The translations under genes and the position numbers were made by a program. The notes beneath the pieces are model-generated. The model searched no databases. It was not told the origin of the DNA and was given only the letters and a program-made list of their open reading frames with translations. A stretch of DNA of 50,774 bases, taken from NCBI GenBank assembly GCA_020847975.1, contig JADLBD010000035.1, positions 1 through 50,774 on the forward strand, written 5' to 3'. Of this stretch, positions 33,611 to 41,338 are shown piece after piece. Each line of letters begins with the position of its first letter. Position 1 is the stretch's first letter. Source of the stretch: Bryobacterales bacterium. Its GTDB lineage: Bacteria; Acidobacteriota; Terriglobia; Bryobacterales; Bryobacteraceae.

Positions 33611-34015
33611 CGCAACTCGCGCCTGGGGAATTCATCTGAAGCAGGACCGCCGCACCTACGCCGCCTCTGTGTCCGCGTTCGACGCAGTAAGCGGGTAGGT
33701 GAAAGGGGCGTCGAGGGAAACGACCTTCCACCCCCACCCATTCCTTGCAGTTGCCCTGAGCAGATGGAGGGGCGTCACCGTTCCGGCGCTATGGCCGATG
33801 GGAAGTGTCTATGCCCGGGAGCCACGCTAGTACTTTTGCCTATGCTCGGCTCAGAAAAAGGCAGATTGTTTCCCGGAGTTTTCGTTTAGACTGGTACTAA
33901 GGATGCAGTGCGTACTATTAGGCCTTGTCCCTCGTACTGCAACCGTCTACTCATTGCTCCACAGCCCTCGTTCCTCTATTGTTGGGCTTGGTCATGGAAA
34001 GGATCTGCACGCGCA
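33611..34015. other. Intergenic stretch without a recognisable gene
   Basis: About 400 bases between the zinc-finger gene and the DUF5658 gene. Open frames here have no protein-like composition. Several short complementary segments exist, but no known riboswitch core, terminator or repeat could be identified. A promoter for the DUF5658 gene is expected near the right end but cannot be placed. Confidence 0.4.
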
Positions 34016-34318
34016 GTGACGAACATCTTTATCCAATACACCTACCTGCAGTTGTTGGACTTGCTCACCACTCTGGCGTTTCTCATCCAGGGCGTGCGGG
34101 AGGGCAATCCACTCGTCCGGTTGGCGATCGACTTTGCCCCGAACCCGGTGAGCGGCTTGCTCGCCGTCAAGATGTGCGCTGTGCTGTTAGGGCTGTACTG
34201 CTGGCGAAATGAGAAGATCCCGCTACTCCGCCGGATGAATGTATTCTTTGCTGTTCTGGTGGCCTGGAATCTCGTTGCTCTTGTTCTCGGCAGCGTGTTT
34301 CCGGCCCGGTTGGCTTAA
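34016..34318 (+). CDS. DUF5658 family small membrane protein
   Basis: The GTG at 34016 is the likely start (VTNIFIQYTYLQLLDLLTTL); the frame is open back to 33908 but that part is not family-like. 100 residues with three hydrophobic helices: YLQLLDLLTTLAFLIQGVRE, SGLLAVKMCAVLLGLYCW and MNVFFAVLVAWNLVALVLGS. The motif EGNPLVRLAIDFAPNP fits the DUF5658 family, whose function is unknown. The stop codon interleaves with the stop of the small Cys-rich gene on the other strand (34315-34318). Confidence 0.7.
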   Translation: MTNIFIQYTYLQLLDLLTTLAFLIQGVREGNPLVRLAIDFAPNPVSGLLAVKMCAVLLGLYCWRNEKIPLLRRMNVFFAVLVAWNLVALVLGSVFPARLA

Positions 34319-34482
34319 TCGTTAGTTCCGCGGTAGGCATACAGGTCGCACTCGCAGCAATCGCTGCACCGTCCGCATTTTACGCAGAGGTGGTTCTCGC
34401 AGGAGTCCTTCGTGCAGTAGACACAGATCTCCGTTGACGGCTCCCCGCAGATGCTGCAAACAAACGTTTGAGTGTCGTTCAC
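34315..34482 (-). CDS. 55-residue Cys-rich protein with multiple CXXC knuckles
   Basis: A short gene that is easily missed. GTG start at 34482 behind a GGGGAAG ribosome site; it shares GTGA with the stop of the exported-protein gene upstream, suggesting coupled translation. The product has 11 cysteines and one histidine in 55 residues: FVCSICGEPS (C9, C12), ICVYCTKDSC (C20, C23, C28), then NHLCVKCGRCSDCCECD (H31, C33, C36, C39, C42, C43, C45). The spacing fits zinc ribbons or a B-box-like fold binding two or three zinc ions. No family name can be given. It stops exactly against the convergent DUF5658 gene. Confidence 0.7.
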   Translation of the reverse strand: MNDTQTFVCSICGEPSTEICVYCTKDSCENHLCVKCGRCSDCCECDLYAYRGTND

Positions 34483-35066
34483 TTCTTCCCCTGCTTTACG
34501 GAACTCTTCACGGTGGCGGCGGGGGCCGGGGTCAGCGGCCGGTTCAACGTCGCCTGGCAGCGCTGAGCTTCACGCTCGACAATGTCGTATTCCTTTTCCT
34601 TGTTTACGGACAGGTCCATCACGTATTGCCGCAATTGAGTTCTGGTGTTCGAGTTCTGGGTTAGCAGGGCACTCAACTGGTCACCGACTGCCCTGCCCTG
34701 ATAGCGCGTGGCGCCCTCGGAAAGCGAGGCGGTCAGTATCTCGAGGGATTGGAGGCGGAAGAGCGCGTCGAGCGCGAGGGACAGCTTTTCCGGTTGAGCA
34801 GATAAGCGGTTGCTGACCAGATCCAGATAGCCTACCTCCGTTTTCACCACCTGCTGCTGGCGCAGATAGGCGTCCGGAGCACCCTTCTGGACCCAGTCCT
34901 GAATTTTCAACTTGTCCACGACGCCTTTGTACTGCTCCACCTGGGAAATGAGCTGCTTCAAGGTCGCCTGGACATCCCATGCCGGAGCAATGCCCGGCTT
35001 GGAGGATTGCGCTCGCGCCGGAATCAGGGAAACCAGGAGCACAAACGTCACGCATGCGGGTTTCAT
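34479..35066 (-). CDS. Exported helical protein of unknown function
   Basis: 195 residues with a signal peptide (MKPACVTFVLLVSLIPARAQ). The rest is alpha-helical and polar (DVQATLKQLISQVEQYKGVV, LDALFRLQSLEILTASLSEG, QLSALLTQNSNTRTQLRQYV), ending in a Pro/Ala-rich, lysine-rich tail. It probably forms a coiled or four-helix bundle in the periplasm. No enzyme motif is seen. Its stop overlaps the GTG of the Cys-rich gene. It lies downstream of the Spy/CpxP-like gene on the same strand with a strong hairpin between them. Confidence 0.65.
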   Translation of the reverse strand: MKPACVTFVLLVSLIPARAQSSKPGIAPAWDVQATLKQLISQVEQYKGVVDKLKIQDWVQKGAPDAYLRQQQVVKTEVGYLDLVSNRLSAQPEKLSLALDALFRLQSLEILTASLSEGATRYQGRAVGDQLSALLTQNSNTRTQLRQYVMDLSVNKEKEYDIVEREAQRCQATLNRPLTPAPAATVKSSVKQGKK

Positions 35067-35095
35067 CTGAGTATCATTTTACCCCGCATGAGAAC

Positions 35096-35123
35096 GGGCC
35101 GGAGGATTTCCTTCCTCCGGCCC
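35096..35123 (-). terminator. Perfect 11-bp hairpin after the Spy/CpxP-like gene
   Basis: GGGCCGGAGGA (35096-35106) pairs perfectly with TCCTCCGGCCC (35113-35123) around a six-base loop, 11 bases downstream of the minus-strand Spy/CpxP-like stop. There is no T run, so termination may be Rho-assisted or partial; the next minus-strand gene starts 30 bases further on. Confidence 0.55.
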
Positions 35124-35133
35124 GGAGCTTTCG

Positions 35134-35625
35134 TTACTGATTGGGGTTGCCTCGCCCCTGACGGTAGCGTCCGAATCCTTGCGGACCCATCCCGGGGCCA
35201 AAGCCGCGTCCCGCTCCGGAATCGAACTTGGCCTGCTGATCCGGGGTGAGGATCGCATAGAAGGCCGCATCGGCCTTGCCTTCGATGGACGTGAGTTGTC
35301 CTGTAAGGTTGCCGATGGTTTGCGCGGCCTGATCGATGGCGGCCGTATCGTTCTTCTTCACCGCGTCACGCAACGACTGGCGGGCCGTCTGCATGTTGGT
35401 GTGAATGCTCTGACCGGCTGTGGCGGCATTGGTGAAGATTGTGGTCGCCTGGCTCTTCTGCGCGTCGGTGAGATTGAGAGAGCGCGCGAGAAAATTCACA
35501 CGGCGCTCCGCCATCTGCTGTGGGTCCGGGGGAGTGCCACCGGGGCCCCGGCGGCCGGGGCCTTGCGCGAACATCAGGGTGGCTGAAAAAGCCGCGGCGA
35601 TCATGGAAAGGGTGAGCTTGGTCAT
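35134..35625 (-). CDS. Spy/CpxP-like periplasmic protein (LTXXQ family)
   Basis: The start is the ATG at 35625 with GAGGAG nine bases upstream. Signal peptide MTKLTLSMIAAAFSATLMFA. The mature protein is helical with LTXXQ-type repeats (ARSLNLTDAQKSQATTIF near the front and AFYAILTPDQQAKFD near the end), the hallmark of Spy/CpxP proteins. These act as periplasmic chaperones or stress sensors that bind unfolded or metal-bound material. The C-terminus is Gly/Arg-rich (GRGFGPGMGPQGFGRYRQG). It diverges from the kinase-fold gene at 35750. Confidence 0.8.
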   Translation of the reverse strand: MTKLTLSMIAAAFSATLMFAQGPGRRGPGGTPPDPQQMAERRVNFLARSLNLTDAQKSQATTIFTNAATAGQSIHTNMQTARQSLRDAVKKNDTAAIDQAAQTIGNLTGQLTSIEGKADAAFYAILTPDQQAKFDSGAGRGFGPGMGPQGFGRYRQGRGNPNQ

Positions 35626-35674
35626 GAGTTGGTTCTCCTCTATCTCTATCAACGCGGTTCCCGCAAGCCTGTTT

Positions 35675-35708
35675 CGCCGGGCTTGGTTAAGTATTGTAAA
35701 GCCCGGCG
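35675..35708. promoter_or_regulatory. Perfect inverted repeat in a divergent promoter region
   Basis: CGCCGGGCTT (35675-35684) and AAGCCCGGCG (35699-35708) form perfect 10-base arms around a 14-base AT-rich centre. It lies between the divergent Spy/CpxP-like and kinase-fold genes. It could be a protein-binding operator for both genes or a hairpin in one transcript. Confidence 0.45.
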
Positions 35709-35749
35709 GAGCGCGCTAGGGTGATAGTGAAAAGAGAAAGAGATCCTTT

Positions 35750-36646
35750 GTGGCGCCTCAACCCTCGTGCACTCCTGCGCTGCCTCTGGTACTCGAGGAC
35801 ATTCCGGAAGAGTTAACTAAACAACGCTTGCGCCGTCTTGGCGAGGGTATTGGAAAAGTAGTCTACGCCTCGAGCAGATGGGTTGTTTATCGCGAGCGCT
35901 CTCCTTTGGAAATGGTTGCTCTCATCGTGTTGTGGAGAGTTCTTCGCAAGCTGGAGGCGCTCCTTCCCGGCTCATGGGGCAAACGCCTGCGCGACCGCCC
36001 CTCGCGCCAGATCCGTTTCCTTCGCGTCCTCGTGCAAGGGGCGATCCTCGTGTTTCCCAGAACCTTCTGGTACAGTTCGCACATTCGCGACATGCTTCGT
36101 CTGTATCACCGCCGCAGCGTCCGCGGAGAGAAACTTGCGCAAAGCCGATTGGGCGGCTCCCATCTCGTGCCGGAGCGCATCACGTTCCCTCCGACACGCG
36201 TCTCGATCGGAGGTTGGCCAGGGTGGCTGGTGGTCTCCGAAGCGGCCGAACGCGTTGAGTGCACGCTCTTCGAGCGGATGATTGAACTGGCGCGCGAGGA
36301 CCACTTCGAGGAGTTGGAAGAATGGCTCGACAGGTTCCTGCGCACGCGGCAGAACGGGTGGAGCCTCGGCCTCTTCTCCACGGATGCCCATCTGAAGAAT
36401 TTCGGCGTCATCGGAACACGCATCGTCCTGCTCGACAGCGGCGGCCTGACGAACCGGTGGAGCGAAGTGGAAGGGATTCTGGACAAGGAGGAGGCAATCG
36501 CGCAGCCCCATGCCAGACTGGGCCTTGGCCGGGCGCTCGCGGGTCATCCCGAGATCGCATGCCGTTTTGATCAGCGCTGGAAGGCGACCGTCAACCGCGG
36601 CGTCGTGGGGAGGTGCTGGCCCATCGAAGGCAAGCCTGAGTCGTAG
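35750..36646 (+). CDS. Protein-kinase-fold protein (lipopolysaccharide-kinase-like), function unknown
   Basis: GTG start at 35750. 298 residues. The N-terminal lobe shows a loop and strand like a kinase ATP site (LGEGIGKVVYASSRWVVYRE). The C-terminal part has STDAHLKNFGVIGTRIVLLD followed by SGG. This mirrors the kinase catalytic loop (D..xKN) and metal-binding aspartate before glycine (LLDSGG). The middle is basic (KRLRDRPSRQIRF). Small WaaP/Kdo-type or APH-type kinases have this look. Substrate unknown; the low match to classic kinases leaves room for a pseudokinase. It diverges from the Spy/CpxP-like gene across an inverted repeat. Confidence 0.5.
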   Translation: MAPQPSCTPALPLVLEDIPEELTKQRLRRLGEGIGKVVYASSRWVVYRERSPLEMVALIVLWRVLRKLEALLPGSWGKRLRDRPSRQIRFLRVLVQGAILVFPRTFWYSSHIRDMLRLYHRRSVRGEKLAQSRLGGSHLVPERITFPPTRVSIGGWPGWLVVSEAAERVECTLFERMIELAREDHFEELEEWLDRFLRTRQNGWSLGLFSTDAHLKNFGVIGTRIVLLDSGGLTNRWSEVEGILDKEEAIAQPHARLGLGRALAGHPEIACRFDQRWKATVNRGVVGRCWPIEGKPES

Positions 36647-36842
36647 CCGAACCAGCCCTGCGCAGGCTCGCGCCTGGCGTGCTGATCAGGAATCGGGGTA
36701 CGAGGGCGCGGCGGCCCAACTGGCCGAAGCAGTTCGTTCGAGGGTTGAATGTCATCCGGATTTCGCGAGTTGTAGACAAGGATGGAATGTATCGTAGCGG
36801 GTGTAACCGGGAGGGGATTTTCATGGCGAATGTGTAGATGTG

Positions 36843-36914
36843 CTCACTGTCGCTGGCCTTAATACGGGTTGCTCGGGTGGATTTAACGGTGATGGCGCTG
36901 TGGCTGCGCGAGTG
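36843..36914 (+). pseudogene. Possible relic of an NHL-repeat protein
   Basis: In one frame the DNA reads LTVAGLNTGCSGGFNGDGAV, close to the repeat junction TVAGNGTxGFSGDGGPATxA that is common in acidobacterial NHL-repeat proteins. The flanking sequence does not continue the repeat in any frame. If real, it is a degraded fragment. The match is short, so chance is possible. Confidence 0.3.
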
Positions 36915-37231
36915 GGAGGGCCGGGGCGGCAAGGTTGGAATAGTGAGATAACCAATTTAGATTCAGTTGCTTGAAGAGCTTTCCTGGCGGCCGGGGCGGA
37001 CAGGGTTTACCGCACGCTTAACGGTGGTGCAGCATTTTCATTCGAACTTGTGAGGGCAAATCCGAGCGCGGCGCAGCAGTGGAAATAGCGTTCTTGTTCG
37101 CGTTTGACTGCGATAAAGAATGCAGGATTTGTAGTAGATATTGTTTTGTTTTTCTGACTCCGGAAGACTTGCTATTTTCGCGATTATTGAACCGGTGTAA
37201 AATATTGATAACAGGTTATTTAGCTAGTTGA
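36915..37231. other. Gene-free, partly AT-rich intergenic stretch
   Basis: No protein-like frame is present. From about 37080 to 37230 the base composition shifts clearly to A+T (runs such as ATTGTTTTGTTTTTC and AAAATATTGATAAC), unlike the GC-rich surroundings. It lies beyond the hairpin that ends the cytochrome operon and after the kinase-fold gene. It may be a remnant of foreign DNA or a bent intergenic spacer. Confidence 0.4.
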
Positions 37232-37264
37232 AGTGACTCGCCTCCGGCGGTGCGGCGAGTCACT
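37232..37264 (-). terminator. Perfect 11-bp hairpin ending the cytochrome operon
   Basis: AGTGACTCGCC (37232-37242) pairs perfectly with GGCGAGTCACT (37254-37264) around an 11-base loop. It lies 63 bases downstream of the small cytochrome gene, the last gene of the long minus-strand run. On that strand it is followed by TTCAACTAG and AT-rich DNA, consistent with transcription ending here, although there is no long T run. Confidence 0.6.
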
Positions 37265-37327
37265 CTGAGTCATTCCAGGGCGTCCTTCGGGTCTGGTTCA
37301 GCAAGGCGGGAAGGACGGTCCTTAACG

Positions 37328-37537
37328 CTATTTAGCGGTGCACTCCTTGAGATCTTTCTTTTCGTGATAGCACTTGCCGGTGTCGTTCAGATCCTTCGAC
37401 TTGGCAGTGACATGGCAGGTGGCGCAGCCCTTCTTCTCTTTCTTGCTGTACTCGGGTTTGGCGAACCCCATGGTTTGCATCATCATCAGCCCAGCCAGAA
37501 AAATGCCGGCGGAGGCTATCATCGGTGCTTTCTTCAT
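37328..37537 (-). CDS. Small exported c-type cytochrome (one CXXCH)
   Basis: The start is the ATG at 37537, seven bases after AGGAG, in preference to an upstream TTG. 69 residues: signal peptide MKKAPMIASAGIFLAGLMMM, then a lysine-rich mature part with one haem-binding motif (GCATCHVTAKSKD) and a later C-X-H-E segment (GKCYHEKKDLKEC) whose histidine and cysteines could support a further ligand or disulfide. Small mono-haem proteins carry electrons in the periplasm. It follows the MtrB-like barrel gene by 31 bases, so it is a candidate electron shuttle for the neighbouring decaheme conduit. Confidence 0.75.
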   Translation of the reverse strand: MKKAPMIASAGIFLAGLMMMQTMGFAKPEYSKKEKKGCATCHVTAKSKDLNDTGKCYHEKKDLKECTAK

Positions 37538-37568
37538 CTCTTCACTCCTGTTGATCAACTATGTAGTG

Positions 37569-39560
37569 TCAGTGTATTCGAACTCCAACAATGCCCTGGT
37601 GTGAGCGGAAGCCTTCGTACAGATAGAACGGTTGGGAGACGCCGTACCATCTATACTCAGAGATCAAGTCCACGTGTGCGAACAACGGCGCGCGCAAGCG
37701 AACCACCGGCTGGTAGTAGTTGGTCGGCCGGCTCCCATTGGACACAAACATCGAACCACCCATGCTGAGCTCCGGCTGCATCGTCCAGCCAAGGGCCATG
37801 CGCCAGGTGAGAAGTCCCGTGAAATTATGGGAGTTCTCACGATAGAACGAGTGCTCGAAGGTGGAGAGGAACTGCGGCTCACGGAACGTCAAGTCCGAGC
37901 GGATCGTGGACCTTGCGTACTCAGCGATCATCTGTACGGTTTTGCCTCCACGCGGAAGCCAATGCAATCCAAGTGCCGTTTGCTGGCTACGGAATTCGTA
38001 GGGATTCAACTGTGGCGGATTGGAGTTGTTGAGGTATTGGAATGTGCCATATAGCTGGAGGTTGTCCCGCACCTGGTAGCGCCCTCGCATGCGCAAGCGC
38101 TCGTAGTCGCTGAGGCTGGTGCGGAATAACACCCTGTCGCTGCGGGTGATATCGACATCCGCGTTGAACGAGATTCGGTCCGTGAGGCGGTAGACCGCCC
38201 CGGCCAGCGCTGAATGCCGTTTCATATCAGCATGTTCCGAGGACATTTGGACCAGAAGCGGGGCCCTGGCAAGGGTGTCGCCCCACGTATAACGATAACC
38301 GCCACGGAGGGAGAACCGGCTGGTGACCTCAGTGACAGCCTCCACCTGCTCCGTGTTATAGGTCCATTCCAGCCGGTCGGCGATAGGGGTGTTTACGAGA
38401 TTGGAGGAGTTGTGGAGGCGGTCGGTCATGATAGAGGCGATGATGCGGAAGCGCCGGTAGGGTCTCAGTTCCGCGCCGAAGTTAGCTGTGGCATGCGGCT
38501 GGTTGGAAGCTCCGAGGATGCGCAGGTCCTGGGAGTTAAAGAAGAGGAGCGTTTCAATGTCGACGAAATTGCCTTGGTTCGACTGGCGGTAGGTGACGTC
38601 GTTGCGCGGCTGGCTGAACTGGAAGGCGCCGGAAAGGTCGAGCCAGTTAACGGGTTGAGCCGTCAGGTAACCCTTACTAAACACACTACTTCCATTTACG
38701 GAGTAGTCCTGGACAAGATTCGAGAGAAAGAGGGTCTGGCCGAGGTAGGGTACGGTCAGGTTGCCAAGGTTCCGGTCGGAAGTGCCGAGTGACTGGCCAT
38801 CCCGGAAGAGGATGCCGCCCTGTTCCAGGGTGAGGTGAAAACTCCGGAATTCCATGCGAACGCCGCCTCGAAAGAGGTTGGTGCGGTCATCGAGGTTGGT
38901 CAACACCGGATATTCGTTGGCATCACTGACGAAGTTGGAGATTCCGCGGCCCACGCCGGTATCGCGGGTGAAGCCGAAGTAGGGTGTAATTCTGTGGAGG
39001 GGGAAGAGGGTGATTTCGGCGTCCGTCATCCGGCGGCGGGTGTCGTAAGACCGTTGGTTGACGAGTATCCCACGATCGATCAAGGGGTTAGCGAAGGATG
39101 GCATGGCGCTGAAGTAGGCCGTGCTGCGATGGTCGATGGAGAGGCGGTAATATTTGGAATGCTCCGCCCCGAATTGCATCCAGGCGGCCGGGTCGCCACC
39201 CCATCCGTATCCTCGAAAGTGCGCTTTTTCCAACCACTTGAGGGATGGTTTTTCAAGTGAAGCATCCCAGTTCATCAAGCGGGGGCCTTCTCCGAGATTG
39301 ACGATGCTGCGGTAGGTGTTGAGATCGCCTTGGATACCCTGATTCCAGCGGGCGCCGACTTCAAATTCGATACGGAAGGGGCCCTGTGTATCACTGGCGG
39401 CCTCGGCCGGCGGAGCCTCCGCCTTCTTTTCTTCGGCGGCCTTCTTTTCCTCCGCGGCGGGTTTGTTCTCTTCCGCAGTCTTCGCGGGTTCTGGTGGTTT
39501 CTGCGCTTCTTGACCCAGCGCCAAACCGCCCAGGATGGCGGCTAATAGCAATGTCTTCAT
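37569..39560 (-). CDS. MtrB/PioB-like outer-membrane beta-barrel
   Basis: The start is the ATG at 39560, which overlaps the decaheme cytochrome stop as ATGA; signal peptide MKTLLLAAILGGLALGQEAQ. Residues about 25-60 are a Pro/Ala/Glu/Lys-rich linker. The remaining 600 residues are a large barrel of alternating strands (YYRLSIDHRSTAYFSAMPSF, ITPYFGFTRDTGVGRG, LRGGYRYTWGDTLARA, DNLQLYGTFQYLNNSNPP, LRAPLFAHVDLISEYRWYG). Size and gene pairing fit the MtrB/PioB decaheme-associated porins, which sheathe an MtrA-type cytochrome in the outer membrane. The N-terminal CXXC of Shewanella MtrB is absent. Assignment rests on context and overall pattern. Confidence 0.75.
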   Translation of the reverse strand: MKTLLLAAILGGLALGQEAQKPPEPAKTAEENKPAAEEKKAAEEKKAEAPPAEAASDTQGPFRIEFEVGARWNQGIQGDLNTYRSIVNLGEGPRLMNWDASLEKPSLKWLEKAHFRGYGWGGDPAAWMQFGAEHSKYYRLSIDHRSTAYFSAMPSFANPLIDRGILVNQRSYDTRRRMTDAEITLFPLHRITPYFGFTRDTGVGRGISNFVSDANEYPVLTNLDDRTNLFRGGVRMEFRSFHLTLEQGGILFRDGQSLGTSDRNLGNLTVPYLGQTLFLSNLVQDYSVNGSSVFSKGYLTAQPVNWLDLSGAFQFSQPRNDVTYRQSNQGNFVDIETLLFFNSQDLRILGASNQPHATANFGAELRPYRRFRIIASIMTDRLHNSSNLVNTPIADRLEWTYNTEQVEAVTEVTSRFSLRGGYRYTWGDTLARAPLLVQMSSEHADMKRHSALAGAVYRLTDRISFNADVDITRSDRVLFRTSLSDYERLRMRGRYQVRDNLQLYGTFQYLNNSNPPQLNPYEFRSQQTALGLHWLPRGGKTVQMIAEYARSTIRSDLTFREPQFLSTFEHSFYRENSHNFTGLLTWRMALGWTMQPELSMGGSMFVSNGSRPTNYYQPVVRLRAPLFAHVDLISEYRWYGVSQPFYLYEGFRSHQGIVGVRIH

Positions 39561-40498
39561 CGCAGGAACACCTTGTTCACATGGGACCCGTGAATTTTCA
39601 CATGACAGATAGTGCAATTTTGTATCCGAGGATTGCGCAAGTCATGGAAGGCGGGGGGTACGCTGCCAATCGTGGTTGTGGACGGGTTGACCCCCAGGTT
39701 GGCGTGACACTCAAGGCAAAGGAACCGCACATTGGCCCGGATGAGCATGCGCGGATTGGCGGAACCGTGTGGCTCGTGACAGGCGGTACATCCTTCGGTT
39801 CTGACGGGAACGTGTTCAAAAGTAAAGGGGCCACGCTTGTCACCGTGGCATTTGAAGCAGGCGGGCTCATTCGCCGAAACTTCGCGCAACACACCGGGGA
39901 GCAAGCGCCCGTGCGGATTGTGACAATCGATGCAGTCGATGGCGCCTTCCATCAAACGGTGGCGGTATGGCCGTTGAAACTGAGTCACTTGGGCAAGGTG
40001 GCATGTTCCGCAAATCTCGATGGTGCGCTTCGGTTTCGGTTTGTGAATGGAGTGGCAAAGGACGCACGCCACCTGGTTGCGGGCATGCGCGATGCGGAAA
40101 GAGCCCACGCGGCTTGGCTGGTTCAGGTGGCATTTCAAGCAGATGCGGTTGGCTTCGAGAAGCGGAACTTTAAGAGGATTGCGTATTAGAGCCGGATCCG
40201 CAGCTTCGGCGTGCAGGCTTCCCGGGCCATGGCATGACTCACACACCTGTTCCTTGAACCCCCATCTGTCGCTGCCATCCACCTTGAAGTGGGGGTTCTT
40301 CTGGAGGTTGTTGAAGATCTCCTCATGACAACCTTGGCAGACGGCACTTCCCACATACTCCGCTTTGGCGGGGGGAGAAGGTTCGGGGGGCTTGGGCTGT
40401 TCCTGTCCCCTGAGGGGAGCTGTGAGAAAAGCCAGGAACACCGCCACCAGAAAGCCGCGGTGTTGCTGAGTAACAAGTAGCTTAAGTGTCGGTTTCAC
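39557..40498 (-). CDS. Decaheme c-type cytochrome, DmsE/MtrA family
   Basis: GTG start at 40498 behind AGGG. A signal peptide of about 30 residues is followed by a Pro-rich stretch. Ten CXXCH motifs are present, the first at C54 and the last at C295: CQGCH, CESCH, CLKCH, CVLCH, CGTCH, CIDCH, CFKCH, CTACH, CLECH and CTICH. The start of the mature part (EYVGSAVCQGCHEEIF) and the 313-residue length match DmsE/MtrA/PioA decaheme proteins. These span the outer membrane inside an MtrB-type barrel and move electrons between periplasm and outside. The barrel gene overlaps by four bases (ATGA). No surface decaheme (MtrC type) or CymA gene is visible in the window. Confidence 0.92.
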   Translation of the reverse strand: MKPTLKLLVTQQHRGFLVAVFLAFLTAPLRGQEQPKPPEPSPPAKAEYVGSAVCQGCHEEIFNNLQKNPHFKVDGSDRWGFKEQVCESCHGPGSLHAEAADPALIRNPLKVPLLEANRICLKCHLNQPSRVGSFRIAHARNQVACVLCHSIHKPKPKRTIEICGTCHLAQVTQFQRPYRHRLMEGAIDCIDCHNPHGRLLPGVLREVSANEPACFKCHGDKRGPFTFEHVPVRTEGCTACHEPHGSANPRMLIRANVRFLCLECHANLGVNPSTTTIGSVPPAFHDLRNPRIQNCTICHVKIHGSHVNKVFLR

Positions 40499-40584
40499 TC
40501 ACCCTAATAGTACAACCAAACTGACACAGCGGAGCGAAAAAGAACGAAAGAATTTTTGCGATATGTGAGGAGGAATTAAAACAG

Positions 40585-41286
40585 CTAGGGAGTGGATATA
40601 AGACCCGACTGGTCGGGAGAGGGGCGGGATATGCGACTGTTTCGATCGGGTATGGACTGAGCCTGGCGCTCGTTCCGGGTTTCGCGGATGTAGTCCAACT
40701 CCAACCATGCCATCCTGCTGTCCGGCTCCAACGTGAGGGAGTGGTCTAAGGCGGCTTCGGCTTCGTCCAACTGTTCCGCGTCGATGAGGCTGCTGCCGAG
40801 CCCCCTCCAGGCTCTTGCCTGCTGGGCCGGGAGGGCCCATGGGCGCCGGGTCAGCGCGAGGCGGTAGGAGGCAATCGCCTCTTCCACGCGTCCCAACTGC
40901 CGCAAGGCGAAGGCCTGCAAACAGAGGATGTCGGGGTGGTCGGGTTCGAGGTGGGCGGCTTCAGTGAGCAGCCGGAGCGCTTCGGCAGGATTTTGGCGCT
41001 CCATTTCGAGGAGGGCCAGGAGGTAGAAGGCATGGGAGTATGAGCCAGCCTTCCACACGATGGGATGGGGACGGGATGACGGGATACGGGCCCGGTAGTC
41101 CGAATAGGCAACGAACTCTTCGCTGGTCCAGCAATAAACCACTTCAGTTCCCGCGCTGCGGCGGAAGGCTTTCCAATCGCGGCCGGCTCCTCGAAGGACG
41201 CCATCGAGGATACGTTTGGCCGCGTCCAGGTTTCCGCTGCGAATCGAATCGATCGCCGTCCGGAGGAAATCATCCGTTATGGCCAC
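40585..41286 (-). CDS. TPR-repeat protein
   Basis: 233 residues without a signal peptide (MAITDDFLRTAIDSIRSGNL). Three or four TPR units are visible: AFYLLALLEMERQNPAEALR, DILCLQAFALRQLGRVEEAI and ARAWRGLGSSLIDAEQLDEA. The proline/serine-rich tail (SRISRPSPDQSG) is disordered. It probably acts as a cytoplasmic scaffold. It lies between the beta-barrel gene (52-base gap) and the decaheme cytochrome gene (86-base gap) on the same strand, so it may be co-transcribed with the electron-transfer genes; a direct role there is not shown. Confidence 0.75.
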   Translation of the reverse strand: MAITDDFLRTAIDSIRSGNLDAAKRILDGVLRGAGRDWKAFRRSAGTEVVYCWTSEEFVAYSDYRARIPSSRPHPIVWKAGSYSHAFYLLALLEMERQNPAEALRLLTEAAHLEPDHPDILCLQAFALRQLGRVEEAIASYRLALTRRPWALPAQQARAWRGLGSSLIDAEQLDEAEAALDHSLTLEPDSRMAWLELDYIRETRNERQAQSIPDRNSRISRPSPDQSGLISTP

Positions 41287-41338
41287 TGATCAGATAGTGG
41301 AAGCCGCGAGGAATTCCTCGCGGAAAAAGTCGGCGCGG

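Noticed and set aside
33611..33860. Possible cyclic-di-GMP (GEMM-I) riboswitch
   Set aside because: Short matches such as CTATGGCCGATGGG recall the 3' part of the motif, but the conserved core (GGGACGCAAAGCC) and the tetraloop/receptor pair are absent on both strands.
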